A DNA stretch of 26,731 bases from Flavobacteriaceae bacterium (GTDB lineage: Bacteria > Bacteroidota > Bacteroidia > Flavobacteriales > Flavobacteriaceae), in contig JAGKWW010000056.1 of assembly GCA_021151665.1 (NCBI GenBank), positions 1 to 26,731 of the forward strand. The letters are read 5' to 3'. Positions 14,870-22,686 of this stretch are shown one piece after another. The position numbers were made by a program, and so were the translations under genes. Under the pieces are notes generated by a model that ran no database searches, was not told where the DNA came from, and saw nothing but the letters and a program-made list of their open reading frames with translations. The stretch's first letter is position 1. Each line of letters opens with the position of its first letter.

Positions 14870-15988
14870 TCAGATGTTGCGGGTATAGGTGCGCCTGCGC
14901 TTATGGACTACCGGATTAAAATTTTTCCAGAGGTTGTGCATGGCGTGATTCTCCTCAAGCTCGGGCGTGCGTATGCAGTTTCGGATGTTGTTCCTGGTGA
15001 ATACTTTATAAAAGTCGTCGAATATGATAGCGGTAACACCTTTGTTCTGGTAATCGGGATGGATGCCTATCAGGTAAAAGACCACGTCTTCACTATGCTT
15101 TTTAGCGCGTAGCAAGTGCCAGAAGCCAAAAGGGAACAGTTTGCCTTTGGCTTTGATAAGCGCCTCGGCAAACGAAGGCATCACGATGGTAAAGGCCACC
15201 ATGTTGTCATCTTTATCCACCACGAATTTTATGTACTCAGGGTTGATTAGCCCGACATACTTATCTTTGAAATACTGAATCTGGATATCTGAAACCGGTA
15301 CAAATGAGGCCAACTTTTCGTAGGTAGTATTAAACAGCGCAAACATTTTATCTACCCACGGCATCACGTCTTTTGTCCTGGTAAAGTTGAGAGAACGCAG
15401 TTCGTACCGTTTCTTTACCATTTCGCTCGCCCGCTGAAAAGGCGCGGGGTTTACATCGCGCATAGAGAAGATACTTTCGATGTATTCTTTTTCTTTTACA
15501 TACCCCAGCTTTTCGAAATGCTCTTTATAATACGGAAAATTGTACCAGGTAATTGCGGTGCCTATCTTATCGAAACCTTCGGTGAGTACGCCTACCTTGT
15601 CCAGGTTGGAGAAGCCCATGGGCCCTTCAATATGGTCCATTCCTTTTTCACGCCCAAAAGCGATGGCCTTCTCCAATAAGGATTTCGTTACCTCAATGTC
15701 ATCGATAACATCAAACCACCCGAAACGTACCTTTCGTTTTCCCTGCAGGTTTACTTCCTGCCAGTTGATAATAGCTGCGGTTTTACCAACCATCTTTCCA
15801 TTGCGGTAAGCAATATAAAAGCGTGCCTCAGCATTTTGCAATGCGGGGTTTTTTTCTTTGTCGAATGTTTCCAGTTCGTCGCTTATCAGTGGCGGCACCC
15901 AGTAGGGATTATCTTTATAAAGTGTGAAAGAGAATTTAATGAACTCGGTCAGTTCTTTCTTGGTCTTAGCTTCTTTTATGATGATCAT
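14870..15988 (-). CDS. GNAT-fold acyltransferase-like protein
   Basis: A 372-residue cytoplasmic protein of a type common in Bacteroidota and sometimes labelled GTP cyclohydrolase without visible support. Sequence features suggest a two-lobe GNAT protein. The N-terminal lobe contains ARFYIAYRNGKMVGKTAAI and IEGPMGFSNLDKVGVL. The C-terminal lobe contains VVFYLIGIHPDYQNKGV, which resembles the acetyl-CoA-binding strand 4 and helix 3 (consensus V.P.yqg.G), followed by an ENHAMHNLWKNF segment. No GTP cyclohydrolase motif is present. The acceptor is unknown. Its start overlaps the stop of the beta-barrel gene by four bases (ATGA), showing translational coupling with an outer-membrane protein and suggesting a possible envelope-related role, which is inference only. 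Confidence 0.8.
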   Translation of the reverse strand: MIIIKEAKTKKELTEFIKFSFTLYKDNPYWVPPLISDELETFDKEKNPALQNAEARFYIAYRNGKMVGKTAAIINWQEVNLQGKRKVRFGWFDVIDDIEVTKSLLEKAIAFGREKGMDHIEGPMGFSNLDKVGVLTEGFDKIGTAITWYNFPYYKEHFEKLGYVKEKEYIESIFSMRDVNPAPFQRASEMVKKRYELRSLNFTRTKDVMPWVDKMFALFNTTYEKLASFVPVSDIQIQYFKDKYVGLINPEYIKFVVDKDDNMVAFTIVMPSFAEALIKAKGKLFPFGFWHLLRAKKHSEDVVFYLIGIHPDYQNKGVTAIIFDDFYKVFTRNNIRNCIRTPELEENHAMHNLWKNFNPVVHKRRRTYTRNI

Positions 15989-16980
15989 GGTTCTGCCGGC
16001 GCTTCTGTAGGTATTTCGTCAACACGTTTCTTTTTCCTGTCCTTCCTTCGTTTCTCCCTGTCCGCTTTTTCCTTTTCCTGCTGTTTTTTCAGCTCGTCTT
16101 CGCGGTCGCCTTTGCCCGGCATCAGGATGTCGTTATAGTCTGCATCAAAACGCCACGAAAATCCAAAGCCTCCGTAAAGTATAGAGGGAGTATTCTTCAC
16201 ATTGGTACTTATCGAGGCATCAAGCTGCATGGTTTCATTCAGCAAATGCGCCGCTCCCAGCCTTACAATGCCATCGCCGTAAAAGTCGCTTTTATATATC
16301 TGCACTTCGGTAAAGCCCGACCAGCGCTCGTTAAATCCGCGGGTTACGGTAGAGATCAGGCCAAAGCTCGGATAGTCGGTCATTATTTTATCAGCAATAA
16401 TATTGTTTACCCATACCCATTTGCCAAAATGGTTGTGAGCAATAGCAATCAGCTTGGGGCTTAGCTTATCGGTAGGGAAGGTGTACGGGTTATCCTTACC
16501 CATAATGTTTACACCGGCATATACGGCAAGCGCGGGTATCATTGACCTCCATTTAAACTTATGGTTGGCCTTCCAGCTATACAGGTTTACCTCGGGCGTA
16601 TAATTCTTGTCAGGGTCGTACAGCAGGTATTTTGCCCCAATGGTAAACTGCCTGAAATCATTGCGCCCGTAAGACTCCACCAGGTTTTTATACTGGTCCA
16701 TCTGGTATTGTATGTCCCCGATAAGTTCCAGCTCCTCAAAAAGGAAGCCGTAGCGGATTGTTGCATCCAGGCCCACCCCGTTTGCTTCATAATTCAGGAC
16801 ATTATGTTTTTCATGTATGCCATATATTCCGGTTTCGATCTGGAAAACGGTCTTTCCGACGGCAAAAGCTGACATCGATTCGCCGGGGCGGTTGGTGTTG
16901 ATCTGGTCAGTATACTGCGCGTAGTTTACTGATGCCGAGATCAATGCTGCCAACAGTAAAATTTTACCGGTTTTTCTCAT
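15985..16980 (-). CDS. Outer-membrane beta-barrel protein (MetA-pathway / transporter-like)
   Basis: A 331-residue secreted protein. The signal peptide (MRKTGKILLLAALISASVNYAQ) is followed by TDQINTNRPGESMSAFAVGK, the TDRPG-type opening of the Phenol_MetA_deg-like barrel family (PF13557). The body shows alternating aromatic/polar strands such as FRQFTIGAKYLLY, WSGFTEVQIYKSDF and PSILYGGFGFSWRF, as in outer-membrane barrels. After the last strand comes a highly charged tail rich in Lys, Arg and Glu (about residues 288-320, including KKQQEKEKADREKRRKD) ending PTEAPAEP, unusual for a barrel and perhaps periplasmic. The family name comes from phenol-degradation clusters, but no catabolic genes lie nearby, so the substrate is unknown. 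It leads the minus-strand unit ending with the metallopeptidase. Confidence 0.8.
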   Translation of the reverse strand: MRKTGKILLLAALISASVNYAQYTDQINTNRPGESMSAFAVGKTVFQIETGIYGIHEKHNVLNYEANGVGLDATIRYGFLFEELELIGDIQYQMDQYKNLVESYGRNDFRQFTIGAKYLLYDPDKNYTPEVNLYSWKANHKFKWRSMIPALAVYAGVNIMGKDNPYTFPTDKLSPKLIAIAHNHFGKWVWVNNIIADKIMTDYPSFGLISTVTRGFNERWSGFTEVQIYKSDFYGDGIVRLGAAHLLNETMQLDASISTNVKNTPSILYGGFGFSWRFDADYNDILMPGKGDREDELKKQQEKEKADREKRRKDRKKKRVDEIPTEAPAEP

Positions 16981-17023
16981 GGTACTGGCTCGGTTGTTGA
17001 TTGTTCAATGTGTTTGCTATTTT

Positions 17024-17031
17024 CAAATGTA
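17024..17031 (-). promoter_or_regulatory. Putative -7 element of the beta-barrel gene (TACATTTG)
   Basis: On the minus strand TACATTTG is an exact TAnnTTTG match ending 43 bases before the ATG at 16980. A clear TTG -33 element is not visible. It is divergent from the element at 17086. Confidence 0.5.
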
Positions 17032-17085
17032 GCACATTTATTACTATTTTATGATGCCCCGAATATTTTTAGGGCGGGAATTAAT

Positions 17086-17093
17086 TAAATTTG
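17086..17093 (+). promoter_or_regulatory. Putative -7 element of the DUF4834-type gene (TAAATTTG)
   Basis: An exact TAnnTTTG match ends ten bases before the ATG at 17104 and sixteen before the in-frame ATG at 17110. Transcription would then begin almost at the start codon, which favours 17110 or a nearly leaderless message. Confidence 0.45.
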
Positions 17094-17103
17094 ACAAAAC
17101 TTT

Positions 17104-17361
17104 ATGACGATGGTCTTAGCTTCTTTCAGCAGCACACTCCGTACGATATTAATTATCATTATAATATATTACGCCCTGAAATACCTTATGCGGATTTTTG
17201 CACCCGTGATCATCCAGCAGGTTGTAAAAAAGGCCGGGCAGCATATGTATGAGCAGCAGAATGCACAGCGTGGGGAACAGCAATACCATGCGCAGCAAAA
17301 GGCCAGGCCCGAAGAAAAGAAAAAGGTTGGTGAGTATATCGATTTTGAAGAGATAGAATAA
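17104..17361 (+). CDS. DUF4834-type small membrane protein
   Basis: An 85-residue protein with one membrane helix (TLRTILIIIIIYYALKYLMRIF, about 11-32) and a long polar cytoplasmic or periplasmic tail. The sequence IIIYYALKYLMRIFAPVII followed by VKKAGQHM and a Gln-rich stretch matches the small DUF4834 family found across Flavobacteriia, as I remember it. Function is unknown. A second ATG two codons in (17110) is an equally good start given the -7 element just upstream. The tail ends EYIDFEEIE, also typical of the family. An intrinsic terminator follows at once, so it is probably transcribed alone rather than with the YfhO gene. Confidence 0.75.
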   Translation: MTMVLASFSSTLRTILIIIIIYYALKYLMRIFAPVIIQQVVKKAGQHMYEQQNAQRGEQQYHAQQKARPEEKKKVGEYIDFEEIE

Positions 17362-17366
17362 CACAG

Positions 17367-17387
17367 AGCCCCGCGAGGGCTTTTTTT
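17367..17387 (+). terminator. Intrinsic terminator after the DUF4834-type gene
   Basis: AGCCC (17367-17371) and GGGCT (17377-17381) form a short GC-rich stem around CGCGA, followed by a T-run to 17387. It lies six bases after the stop codon. Confidence 0.75.
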
Positions 17388-17451
17388 GCGGGCATACGTT
17401 TCAGGATTATCTTGTAAATAAGTATCTTCACGGCGATTTTATTCTGAACAC

Positions 17452-19911
17452 ATGAAAAACATCAGCAGGTTTTATCCGCATTTGCTCGCCATATTAGGTT
17501 TTGTGGTGGTTTCGCTCATTTATTTTTATCCGGTTTTACAAGGAAAAAAAATACAACAATCTGACATCGCGCAGTTTACCGGGATGGCAAAGGAGCAGAA
17601 CGATTTTAGGAAAGAAACCGGCGCCGAGCCTTACTGGACAAACAGCGCTTTTGGCGGAATGCCGACTTACCAGCTCGGGGCAAAATATCCACACAATTAT
17701 ATTAAGCAACTGGATGAAGTTATACGGTTTTTGCCGCGACCGGCCGATTATCTTTTCCTTTACTTCGTTGGGTTTTACATCCTGCTTCGGGTATTGAAGA
17801 TAGACCCGCTAAAAGCATTTTTCGGGGCGCTTGCGTTTGGATTTTCCACCTATCTCATAATTATTTTAGGAGTGGGGCATAATGCCAAAGCCCATGCCAT
17901 CGCCTATATGCCTGTTGTGGTAGCAGGGGTTATCATGGTTTTCAGGAAACGTTATGTCGCGGGCGGGCTGCTCACGATGCTCGCTGCCGCACTGGAAATA
18001 AATGCCAACCACTTCCAGATGACTTTTTATTTGCTGCTGCTTTTAATATGCATAGGGATATTCTTTTTGATCCAGATCATCCGTAGTAAAGATTACAAAC
18101 ATCTGGGTGTTTCATTAGCGATATTCATTGGAACCGGAATCCTGGCTATCGGTGCCAACGCGCCCAACCTGATGGCCACGGCAGAATATGCCAAGTTCAG
18201 TACGCGCAGCGACAGCGCCCTTACTTACAACCCCGACGGTTCTAAGAAAGAGAGTGCCAATGCAATGAGCTATGATTATATTACCGAGTACAGCTACGGT
18301 ATTGCAGAAAGCTTTGACCTTATTGTGCCGAGGATGTTTGGTGGCTCATCGGGCAGCGAAAAGCTTCCGGAAGAATCGCACGTTGTAGAGTACCTTCAGA
18401 CCCAACAGGTGGGCGAGGGGCAATACATCAGTAAAGAACAGGCAATAGAATTTGCATCTCAGGGAATGCCGGTTTACTGGGGAGACCAACCAATAGTTGT
18501 TGCCCCTGCGTATATTGGTGCGGCCGTTTTCTTCCTGTTCGTGCTTGGGATGTTCTCAGAAAAAAGGAAGATTAAATATGCCTTCCTTGCCGGAGCGTTA
18601 GTATCGCTACTGTTGAGCTGGGGCAAGCATTTCCCGCTGCTGACAGATCTTTTTATAAACTATTTCCCAATGTATAATAAGTTCCGTGCGGTGGCTTCAA
18701 TTCAGGTAATACTGGAGCTGTGTATGCCGGCTCTTGCAATGATGGGACTGTACTCTTTTATGAAAGAGCAGGATGAAAAACTGAAGGTAAAGCAACTCAC
18801 CTACTCAGCAGGTATTTCAGTGGGCCTGATGGTTGTGTTGTTGCTTTGTAAAGGAATGTTCAGCTTTACAGGCGCGGCCGACCAGATGTATGCACAGAGT
18901 TACGGGCAGGAATTTATCCGCGCGCTGCAGGAAGACCGCAAAGACCTTTACAGCGCCGACCTCTTGCGTTCGGCTTTCCTTATGCTGGCCGTTGCGGCAA
19001 CACTATACTTTTACGCGCGAAAGAAATTGTCATCCAATGCGGCGGTTATCCTTGCGGGGCTCATTATGGTATTCGACCTGTTCTTTATCGACAAGAATTA
19101 TGTTGATGCATCTGCGTTTACCATTGCCCACAAAGTTGACCAGCCATTTGAGCGTACTATGGCCGATGAGCAGATTTTAAAAGATACAACGTATTATCGG
19201 GTGTTTGAGGTAAACGGAAACCTGAACAGTGCACGTGCTTCTTATTTCCATAAATCGATAGGGGGATATCATGCCGCCAAGCCGCAAAAAATCCAACAGC
19301 TTTTCGACTATCAGATCGCGAAGAATAACCTTGGCATACTCAACATGCTGAATGTAAAGTATGTAATACAGGATAAAGAAGACGGCCAGAATGTGCCGGT
19401 GTATAACCCCGATGCCAATGGCCCCGCGTGGTTTGTATCCAAAGTAAAAGCGGTCGCATCGTCCGATGAAGAGATGAAAGCCCTGGATAAGCTTGATACA
19501 AAACGTGAAGCCGTGGTAAACAAAACGAAGTTCCCGGAAGCAGTGTCCAAAACAACCTTTGTTACAGATAGCACGGCAACCATAAAACTCATATCATACG
19601 AGCCCAATCACCTGAAATATATCGCGAATAATGCAAATAACGGGCTGGCGGTATTTTCTGAGATGTATTATGCTAATGGCTGGAATGCTTACATCGACGG
19701 CAAACCTGCACCGCACTTTGAAGCTGATTATGCGCTAAGAGCGATGCATATCCCGGCAGGCAGGCATACTATCGAGTTCAAGTTTGAGCCGACGGTAGTT
19801 AAAACCGGGGGCACCATTGCACTGATCAGCGGGTTGCTGATGCTGGTGCTCATTGCGGCGGGAATTTACTTTGAAAAGAAAAGATCCGGACAACAAAAAG
19901 TGGCGGCGTAA
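17452..19911 (+). CDS. YfhO-family multispan membrane protein
   Basis: An 819-residue inner-membrane protein of the YfhO family (PF09586, GT-C-like architecture). In Firmicutes YfhO takes part in glycosylating lipoteichoic acid; Bacteroidota lack that polymer, so the acceptor here is unknown. About 13 hydrophobic helices are visible, starting with HLLAILGFVVVSLIYFYP (10-27) and ending with IALISGLLMLVLIAAGIYF near the C-terminus. The first extracytoplasmic loop has PYWTNSAFGGMPTYQLG, a conserved family block holding acidic and aromatic residues. A large soluble region near 560-785 contains YYRVFEVNG and the terminal YYANGWNAYIDGKP sandwich, common to YfhO proteins. The GT4 glycosyltransferase gene follows two bases after its stop, so the pair is co-transcribed and probably works on one envelope glycan. 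Confidence 0.88.
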   Translation: MKNISRFYPHLLAILGFVVVSLIYFYPVLQGKKIQQSDIAQFTGMAKEQNDFRKETGAEPYWTNSAFGGMPTYQLGAKYPHNYIKQLDEVIRFLPRPADYLFLYFVGFYILLRVLKIDPLKAFFGALAFGFSTYLIIILGVGHNAKAHAIAYMPVVVAGVIMVFRKRYVAGGLLTMLAAALEINANHFQMTFYLLLLLICIGIFFLIQIIRSKDYKHLGVSLAIFIGTGILAIGANAPNLMATAEYAKFSTRSDSALTYNPDGSKKESANAMSYDYITEYSYGIAESFDLIVPRMFGGSSGSEKLPEESHVVEYLQTQQVGEGQYISKEQAIEFASQGMPVYWGDQPIVVAPAYIGAAVFFLFVLGMFSEKRKIKYAFLAGALVSLLLSWGKHFPLLTDLFINYFPMYNKFRAVASIQVILELCMPALAMMGLYSFMKEQDEKLKVKQLTYSAGISVGLMVVLLLCKGMFSFTGAADQMYAQSYGQEFIRALQEDRKDLYSADLLRSAFLMLAVAATLYFYARKKLSSNAAVILAGLIMVFDLFFIDKNYVDASAFTIAHKVDQPFERTMADEQILKDTTYYRVFEVNGNLNSARASYFHKSIGGYHAAKPQKIQQLFDYQIAKNNLGILNMLNVKYVIQDKEDGQNVPVYNPDANGPAWFVSKVKAVASSDEEMKALDKLDTKREAVVNKTKFPEAVSKTTFVTDSTATIKLISYEPNHLKYIANNANNGLAVFSEMYYANGWNAYIDGKPAPHFEADYALRAMHIPAGRHTIEFKFEPTVVKTGGTIALISGLLMLVLIAAGIYFEKKRSGQQKVAA

Positions 19912-19913
19912 GA

Positions 19914-21212
19914 ATGGGTCAGGAGGATAAAGAAAAAGTATTAATCATTAGCTATTACTGGCCACCTGCCGGAGGGCCCGGGGTACAGCGATGGCTGAAA
20001 TTTGTAAAGTACCTTCCTGATTTTGGTATTGAACCTATAGTGTATGTGCCGGAAAACCCTACATATCCATTAATTGACAGAGGCCTTGAAAGCGAGGTAC
20101 GTCCTGAAACCACAATCCTGAAAAACAGGATACTGGAACCTTACGGATGGGCATCTGCATTTTCAAAGGGCGACACGAAAAAAATCAGTTCCGGTATTAT
20201 TCCGGATAAGAAGAAGCAATCGGCATTGCAGCGGTTGATGCTCTGGGTGCGGGGCAACCTGTTTATACCTGATGCGCGTGTATTCTGGGTGAAGCCTTCG
20301 GTGCTTTATCTTGCTAAATATATAAGGGCGAATAAAATCACTAAGATCATTACTACAGGCCCCCCGCACAGCCTGCATCTTATCGGGCTGAGGCTAAAGG
20401 AAACAGAAGGTGTAAAATGGGTGGCCGACTTCCGCGATCCATGGACAACCATCGGTTATCATAAGGAGTTAAAGCTTACTTCAGGTTCTGCAAAAAGGCA
20501 TAAGGATTTAGAGAGGCAGGTACTCACAAGCGCCGACCACATCATTGTGACTAGCCCTACGACAAAAACCGAGTTTGAAGAATTAACAAAGAGGCCGGTT
20601 ACTGTGATAACCAACGGTTATGATACCGAGAAGATTGATCGGCTGCCAATGGATGACAACTTCACACTGGCGCATATCGGGTCTTTTCTTTCTGAACGCA
20701 ACCCGCAAATTTTATGGCAGGCGCTTTCAGAACTGGTTGCAGAGGAAGATGGATTTTCTGCACATTTCCGGCTTAAACTAATTGGCGCCGTAAGCCAGGA
20801 AGTATTGGCTTCAGCCAAAAAATATGGCTTAGAGAAGTATATTGACGCGCTGGGTTACGTATCGCATAGCGAAGCGCTGCAGCAGCAGCGGAGCTCACAG
20901 GTACTTTTGCTTGTGGAAATTGATTCACCCGATACCCGCTGCATTATACCGGGAAAGCTGTTTGAATACATAGTTTCTGAGCGGCCGATTGTAGCGGTAG
21001 GCCCAGAAGGTGCCGATTTCGGGGCAATTGTGAAGGCTACCAATACAGGTTCTTTTTTCACCTATTCGCAAAAGGAGGAGCTGAAAGAAAATATACGCAT
21101 GCTTTACCGGGAATATCGTAGGGGAAGCCTCCGTTCGCACGGAATAGGTTTACAGCAATATTCGCGTAGAAACCTGACGCGACAATTGGCTGTACTAGTA
21201 AAACAGCTATAA
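19914..21212 (+). CDS. GT4-family glycosyltransferase
   Basis: A 432-residue cytoplasmic glycosyltransferase of GT-B fold, family GT4. The N-terminal Rossmann lobe opens LIISYYWPPAGGPGVQRW, with the Gly-rich loop that contacts the donor. ADFRDPW at 171-177 is a mark of a Bacteroidota subgroup of GT4. NGYD at 234-237 marks the linker into the C-terminal lobe, and PGKLFEYIVSERPIVAVGPEG (346 onward) is the sugar-nucleotide-binding end with the conserved Glu. No membrane helix is present. Donor and acceptor sugars cannot be read. It starts two bases after the YfhO-family gene, so the two are a functional pair, probably in lipopolysaccharide or other surface-glycan assembly. It could act on a lipid-linked precursor handed to or from YfhO, which is inference. 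Confidence 0.92.
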   Translation: MGQEDKEKVLIISYYWPPAGGPGVQRWLKFVKYLPDFGIEPIVYVPENPTYPLIDRGLESEVRPETTILKNRILEPYGWASAFSKGDTKKISSGIIPDKKKQSALQRLMLWVRGNLFIPDARVFWVKPSVLYLAKYIRANKITKIITTGPPHSLHLIGLRLKETEGVKWVADFRDPWTTIGYHKELKLTSGSAKRHKDLERQVLTSADHIIVTSPTTKTEFEELTKRPVTVITNGYDTEKIDRLPMDDNFTLAHIGSFLSERNPQILWQALSELVAEEDGFSAHFRLKLIGAVSQEVLASAKKYGLEKYIDALGYVSHSEALQQQRSSQVLLLVEIDSPDTRCIIPGKLFEYIVSERPIVAVGPEGADFGAIVKATNTGSFFTYSQKEELKENIRMLYREYRRGSLRSHGIGLQQYSRRNLTRQLAVLVKQL

Positions 21213-21250
21213 AAGAAATCCCGCCGGCCTTTTAGCAAAGGTCCGACGGG
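21213..21250. terminator. Imperfect hairpin between convergent genes, probable terminator
   Basis: CCCGCCGGCCTTTT (21220-21233) pairs imperfectly with AAAGGTCCGACGGG (21237-21250), with mismatches at the fifth and ninth positions and one G-U. On the minus strand it is followed by ATTTCTTTTAT, a T-rich tail; on the plus strand it has none. It better serves the minus-strand gene ending at 21295 but may help both. Confidence 0.55.
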
Positions 21251-21294
21251 ACTTAACAAACCAACCAACCAATTATTATGAAACTCTGAGAGTT

Positions 21295-21975
21295 TTATCT
21301 CCTTCCTTCTTCAACTTTTATCTCTTTGATATCAGCTTCGGTCATTTTCGCTTTAGTACCATCCTTCTTATAGTAGTAATAGTCCTCAGCGTTGTTTCCG
21401 TAACTGTTCCCGCCGCCAGTGTAGCTTCCGCTATTGCCATATCCGCCGGCGTAAGGTTCGTAAACATATCCGGCATTATATCCGTTGATGTAACCCATTG
21501 TCCTTACGATCCTTCCTGTTCTATCATATACAATTTTCATGCCACCAATTTGAGTTAGCGCAAAAGAATTGTATCCCATATATACAGAACCAATTCTTTT
21601 TATGCGGCCCAGTGCATCGTAGTTGATGAAAACATTGCCTACCCTGCGAACCCTGCCGTTGTAATCGTGCTCAACCCGAACGCCGCCGGCAGGGGTGTAA
21701 CGTGGTGCACCGTAAGTGGCATTGGCTGTCGCGCGGCTGCGGTTGCGATAGTAGTTATCGCCGTTATTGGAGGGCTCGGTGTTGAAATCCATCTCACCAT
21801 TAGGGAAAACCATAAACTCTATGCCGCGCTCCATAAACACTACCGGTTCGGCATTCCTGTAATCTACCGGGCCGCTGTAGTAGCGATTATTGTTGTCAGA
21901 AAAATTTGTTTCTGACGCGTAGGCCAGGCTACCTGCGAATAGTAATCCGGCAACTAAAAAGGTAATTTTTTTCAT
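21295..21975 (-). CDS. Secreted protein with YD-like beta repeats, unknown function
   Basis: I do not recognise this 226-residue protein. I start it at the ATG at 21975, where a signal peptide begins (MKKITFLVAGLLFAGSLAYA); a longer frame to 22074 only adds 33 unrelated residues upstream. The core holds about four tandem units of 15-17 residues with the pattern G-x-V-x-I-x-YD-x-x-GRI-x-RI: VEHDYNGRVRRV, INYDALGRIKRI, MGYNSFALTQI and IVYDRTGRIVRTM. These resemble YD/RHS-type beta strands. A Gly, Tyr and Asn-rich low-complexity segment follows (GGYGNSGSYTGGGNSYGN), then YYYYKKDG and an acidic end. It is probably periplasmic or surface-exposed. The next minus-strand gene upstream is also a small secreted protein, separated by 196 bases and a terminator, so the two are transcribed separately. 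Confidence 0.78.
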   Translation of the reverse strand: MKKITFLVAGLLFAGSLAYASETNFSDNNNRYYSGPVDYRNAEPVVFMERGIEFMVFPNGEMDFNTEPSNNGDNYYRNRSRATANATYGAPRYTPAGGVRVEHDYNGRVRRVGNVFINYDALGRIKRIGSVYMGYNSFALTQIGGMKIVYDRTGRIVRTMGYINGYNAGYVYEPYAGGYGNSGSYTGGGNSYGNNAEDYYYYKKDGTKAKMTEADIKEIKVEEGRR

Positions 21976-21981
21976 GACATT

Positions 21982-22062
21982 CAAATTTAAAATTTTGCCT
22001 ACTCTCGCTTTTCGGCTTCCGCTATCGACAATTATATTTTGCCTTTGATAAGCAATATGCAA
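21982..22062 (-). promoter_or_regulatory. Candidate promoter elements of the repeat-protein gene
   Basis: Two minus-strand candidates exist. TAAATTTG (21982-21989) is an exact -7 match but leaves only six bases to the ATG. TATAATTG (22029-22036) has one mismatch, with TTG elements at 22053-22055 (spacing 16) and 22060-22062 (spacing 23). The second gives a normal leader length. I cannot choose between them. Confidence 0.35.
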
Positions 22063-22142
22063 CGCGCGTGCCAAAATTTTAAAAATCTGCTATGCCAGAT
22101 AAAAATATTTTTTAATCTATTTAATAAGAGCCTCTTACAAAT

Positions 22143-22171
22143 AAAAATTCCCGCACTTGGCGGGAATTTTT
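22143..22171 (-). terminator. Intrinsic terminator after the 151-residue secreted protein gene
   Basis: A perfect 12-base stem, AAAAATTCCCGC (22143-22154) with GCGGGAATTTTT (22160-22171) around a five-base loop, lies immediately after the TAA of the minus-strand gene ending at 22172, with A/T-rich flanks on both sides. Confidence 0.88.
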
Positions 22172-22627
22172 TTAATAGCGTACCGTGCGGTCGGTAATAT
22201 TCTCGTTATACTTTTCCTGGAAAATGGCTAACCGGTCGGGGTTAAGTGTTCCGTCAGGGTTCAATACCTTCTCTTTCAAAAGCCACTTTACAAGCTTTTC
22301 CATATTCTTACGGGAGTTCATTCCAAGGCCTGCAATAGCCTGATGCCTGTTCTGGTTTGATTCAACTTTTATCTTCTCCGTAAGAAAGTTTATGATAAAG
22401 TAATCATCTTCCAGATACTGCGGCGATTCATTATCGCTCCAACGGTACATGAAAAGCTCGTTTTCACCATCGGCAGAATAGAATGAATGCTGTTTGATAT
22501 TTACCTTCTCATACTTCAAGATCGCCTTTCCGTCGAGCAGTACTTTGTCATCCTTGATTTCAACCTCTTGCGCTATCGCCGCCGCTGATGCTAAGAAGAG
22601 CGCCGCGCAAATAATTTTCTTTATCAT
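22172..22627 (-). CDS. Small secreted protein, unknown
   Basis: I do not recognise this 151-residue protein. The start at 22627 gives a clear signal peptide (MIKKIICAALFLASAAAIAQ); the frame runs open to 22744 but that extension lies inside the VOC gene in another frame and is not credible. The mature part begins EVEIKDDKVLLDGKAILKYEK, a beta-hairpin-like opening seen in other small flavobacterial periplasmic proteins, continues with an aromatic acidic centre (YLEDDYFIINFLTEK) and ends with a helical Lys-rich stretch (NMEKLVKWLLKEKVL) and VRY. There are no Cys in the mature region. A weak -7 element TATATTCG (22645-22652) lies 17 bases upstream, and a strong terminator follows, so it may be monocistronic. 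Confidence 0.72.
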   Translation of the reverse strand: MIKKIICAALFLASAAAIAQEVEIKDDKVLLDGKAILKYEKVNIKQHSFYSADGENELFMYRWSDNESPQYLEDDYFIINFLTEKIKVESNQNRHQAIAGLGMNSRKNMEKLVKWLLKEKVLNPDGTLNPDRLAIFQEKYNENITDRTVRY

Positions 22628-22686
22628 AACATTAAATTTGGCAGCGAATATATACTTAATTCTGTTATTCAGAAAAAAATCGCGTG

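Noticed and set aside
14870..15988. GTP cyclohydrolase, a name sometimes attached to this protein type
   Set aside because: No GTP cyclohydrolase motif is present; the visible acetyl-CoA-binding-like strand supports a GNAT fold.
21295..21975. RHS or YD-repeat toxin
   Set aside because: Only about four short units are present, with no RHS core, no cleavage motif, no C-terminal toxin domain and no immunity gene.
21976..22074. N-terminal extension of the repeat protein to 22074
   Set aside because: The extension places 33 unrelated residues before a textbook signal peptide; the ATG at 21975 is the credible start.
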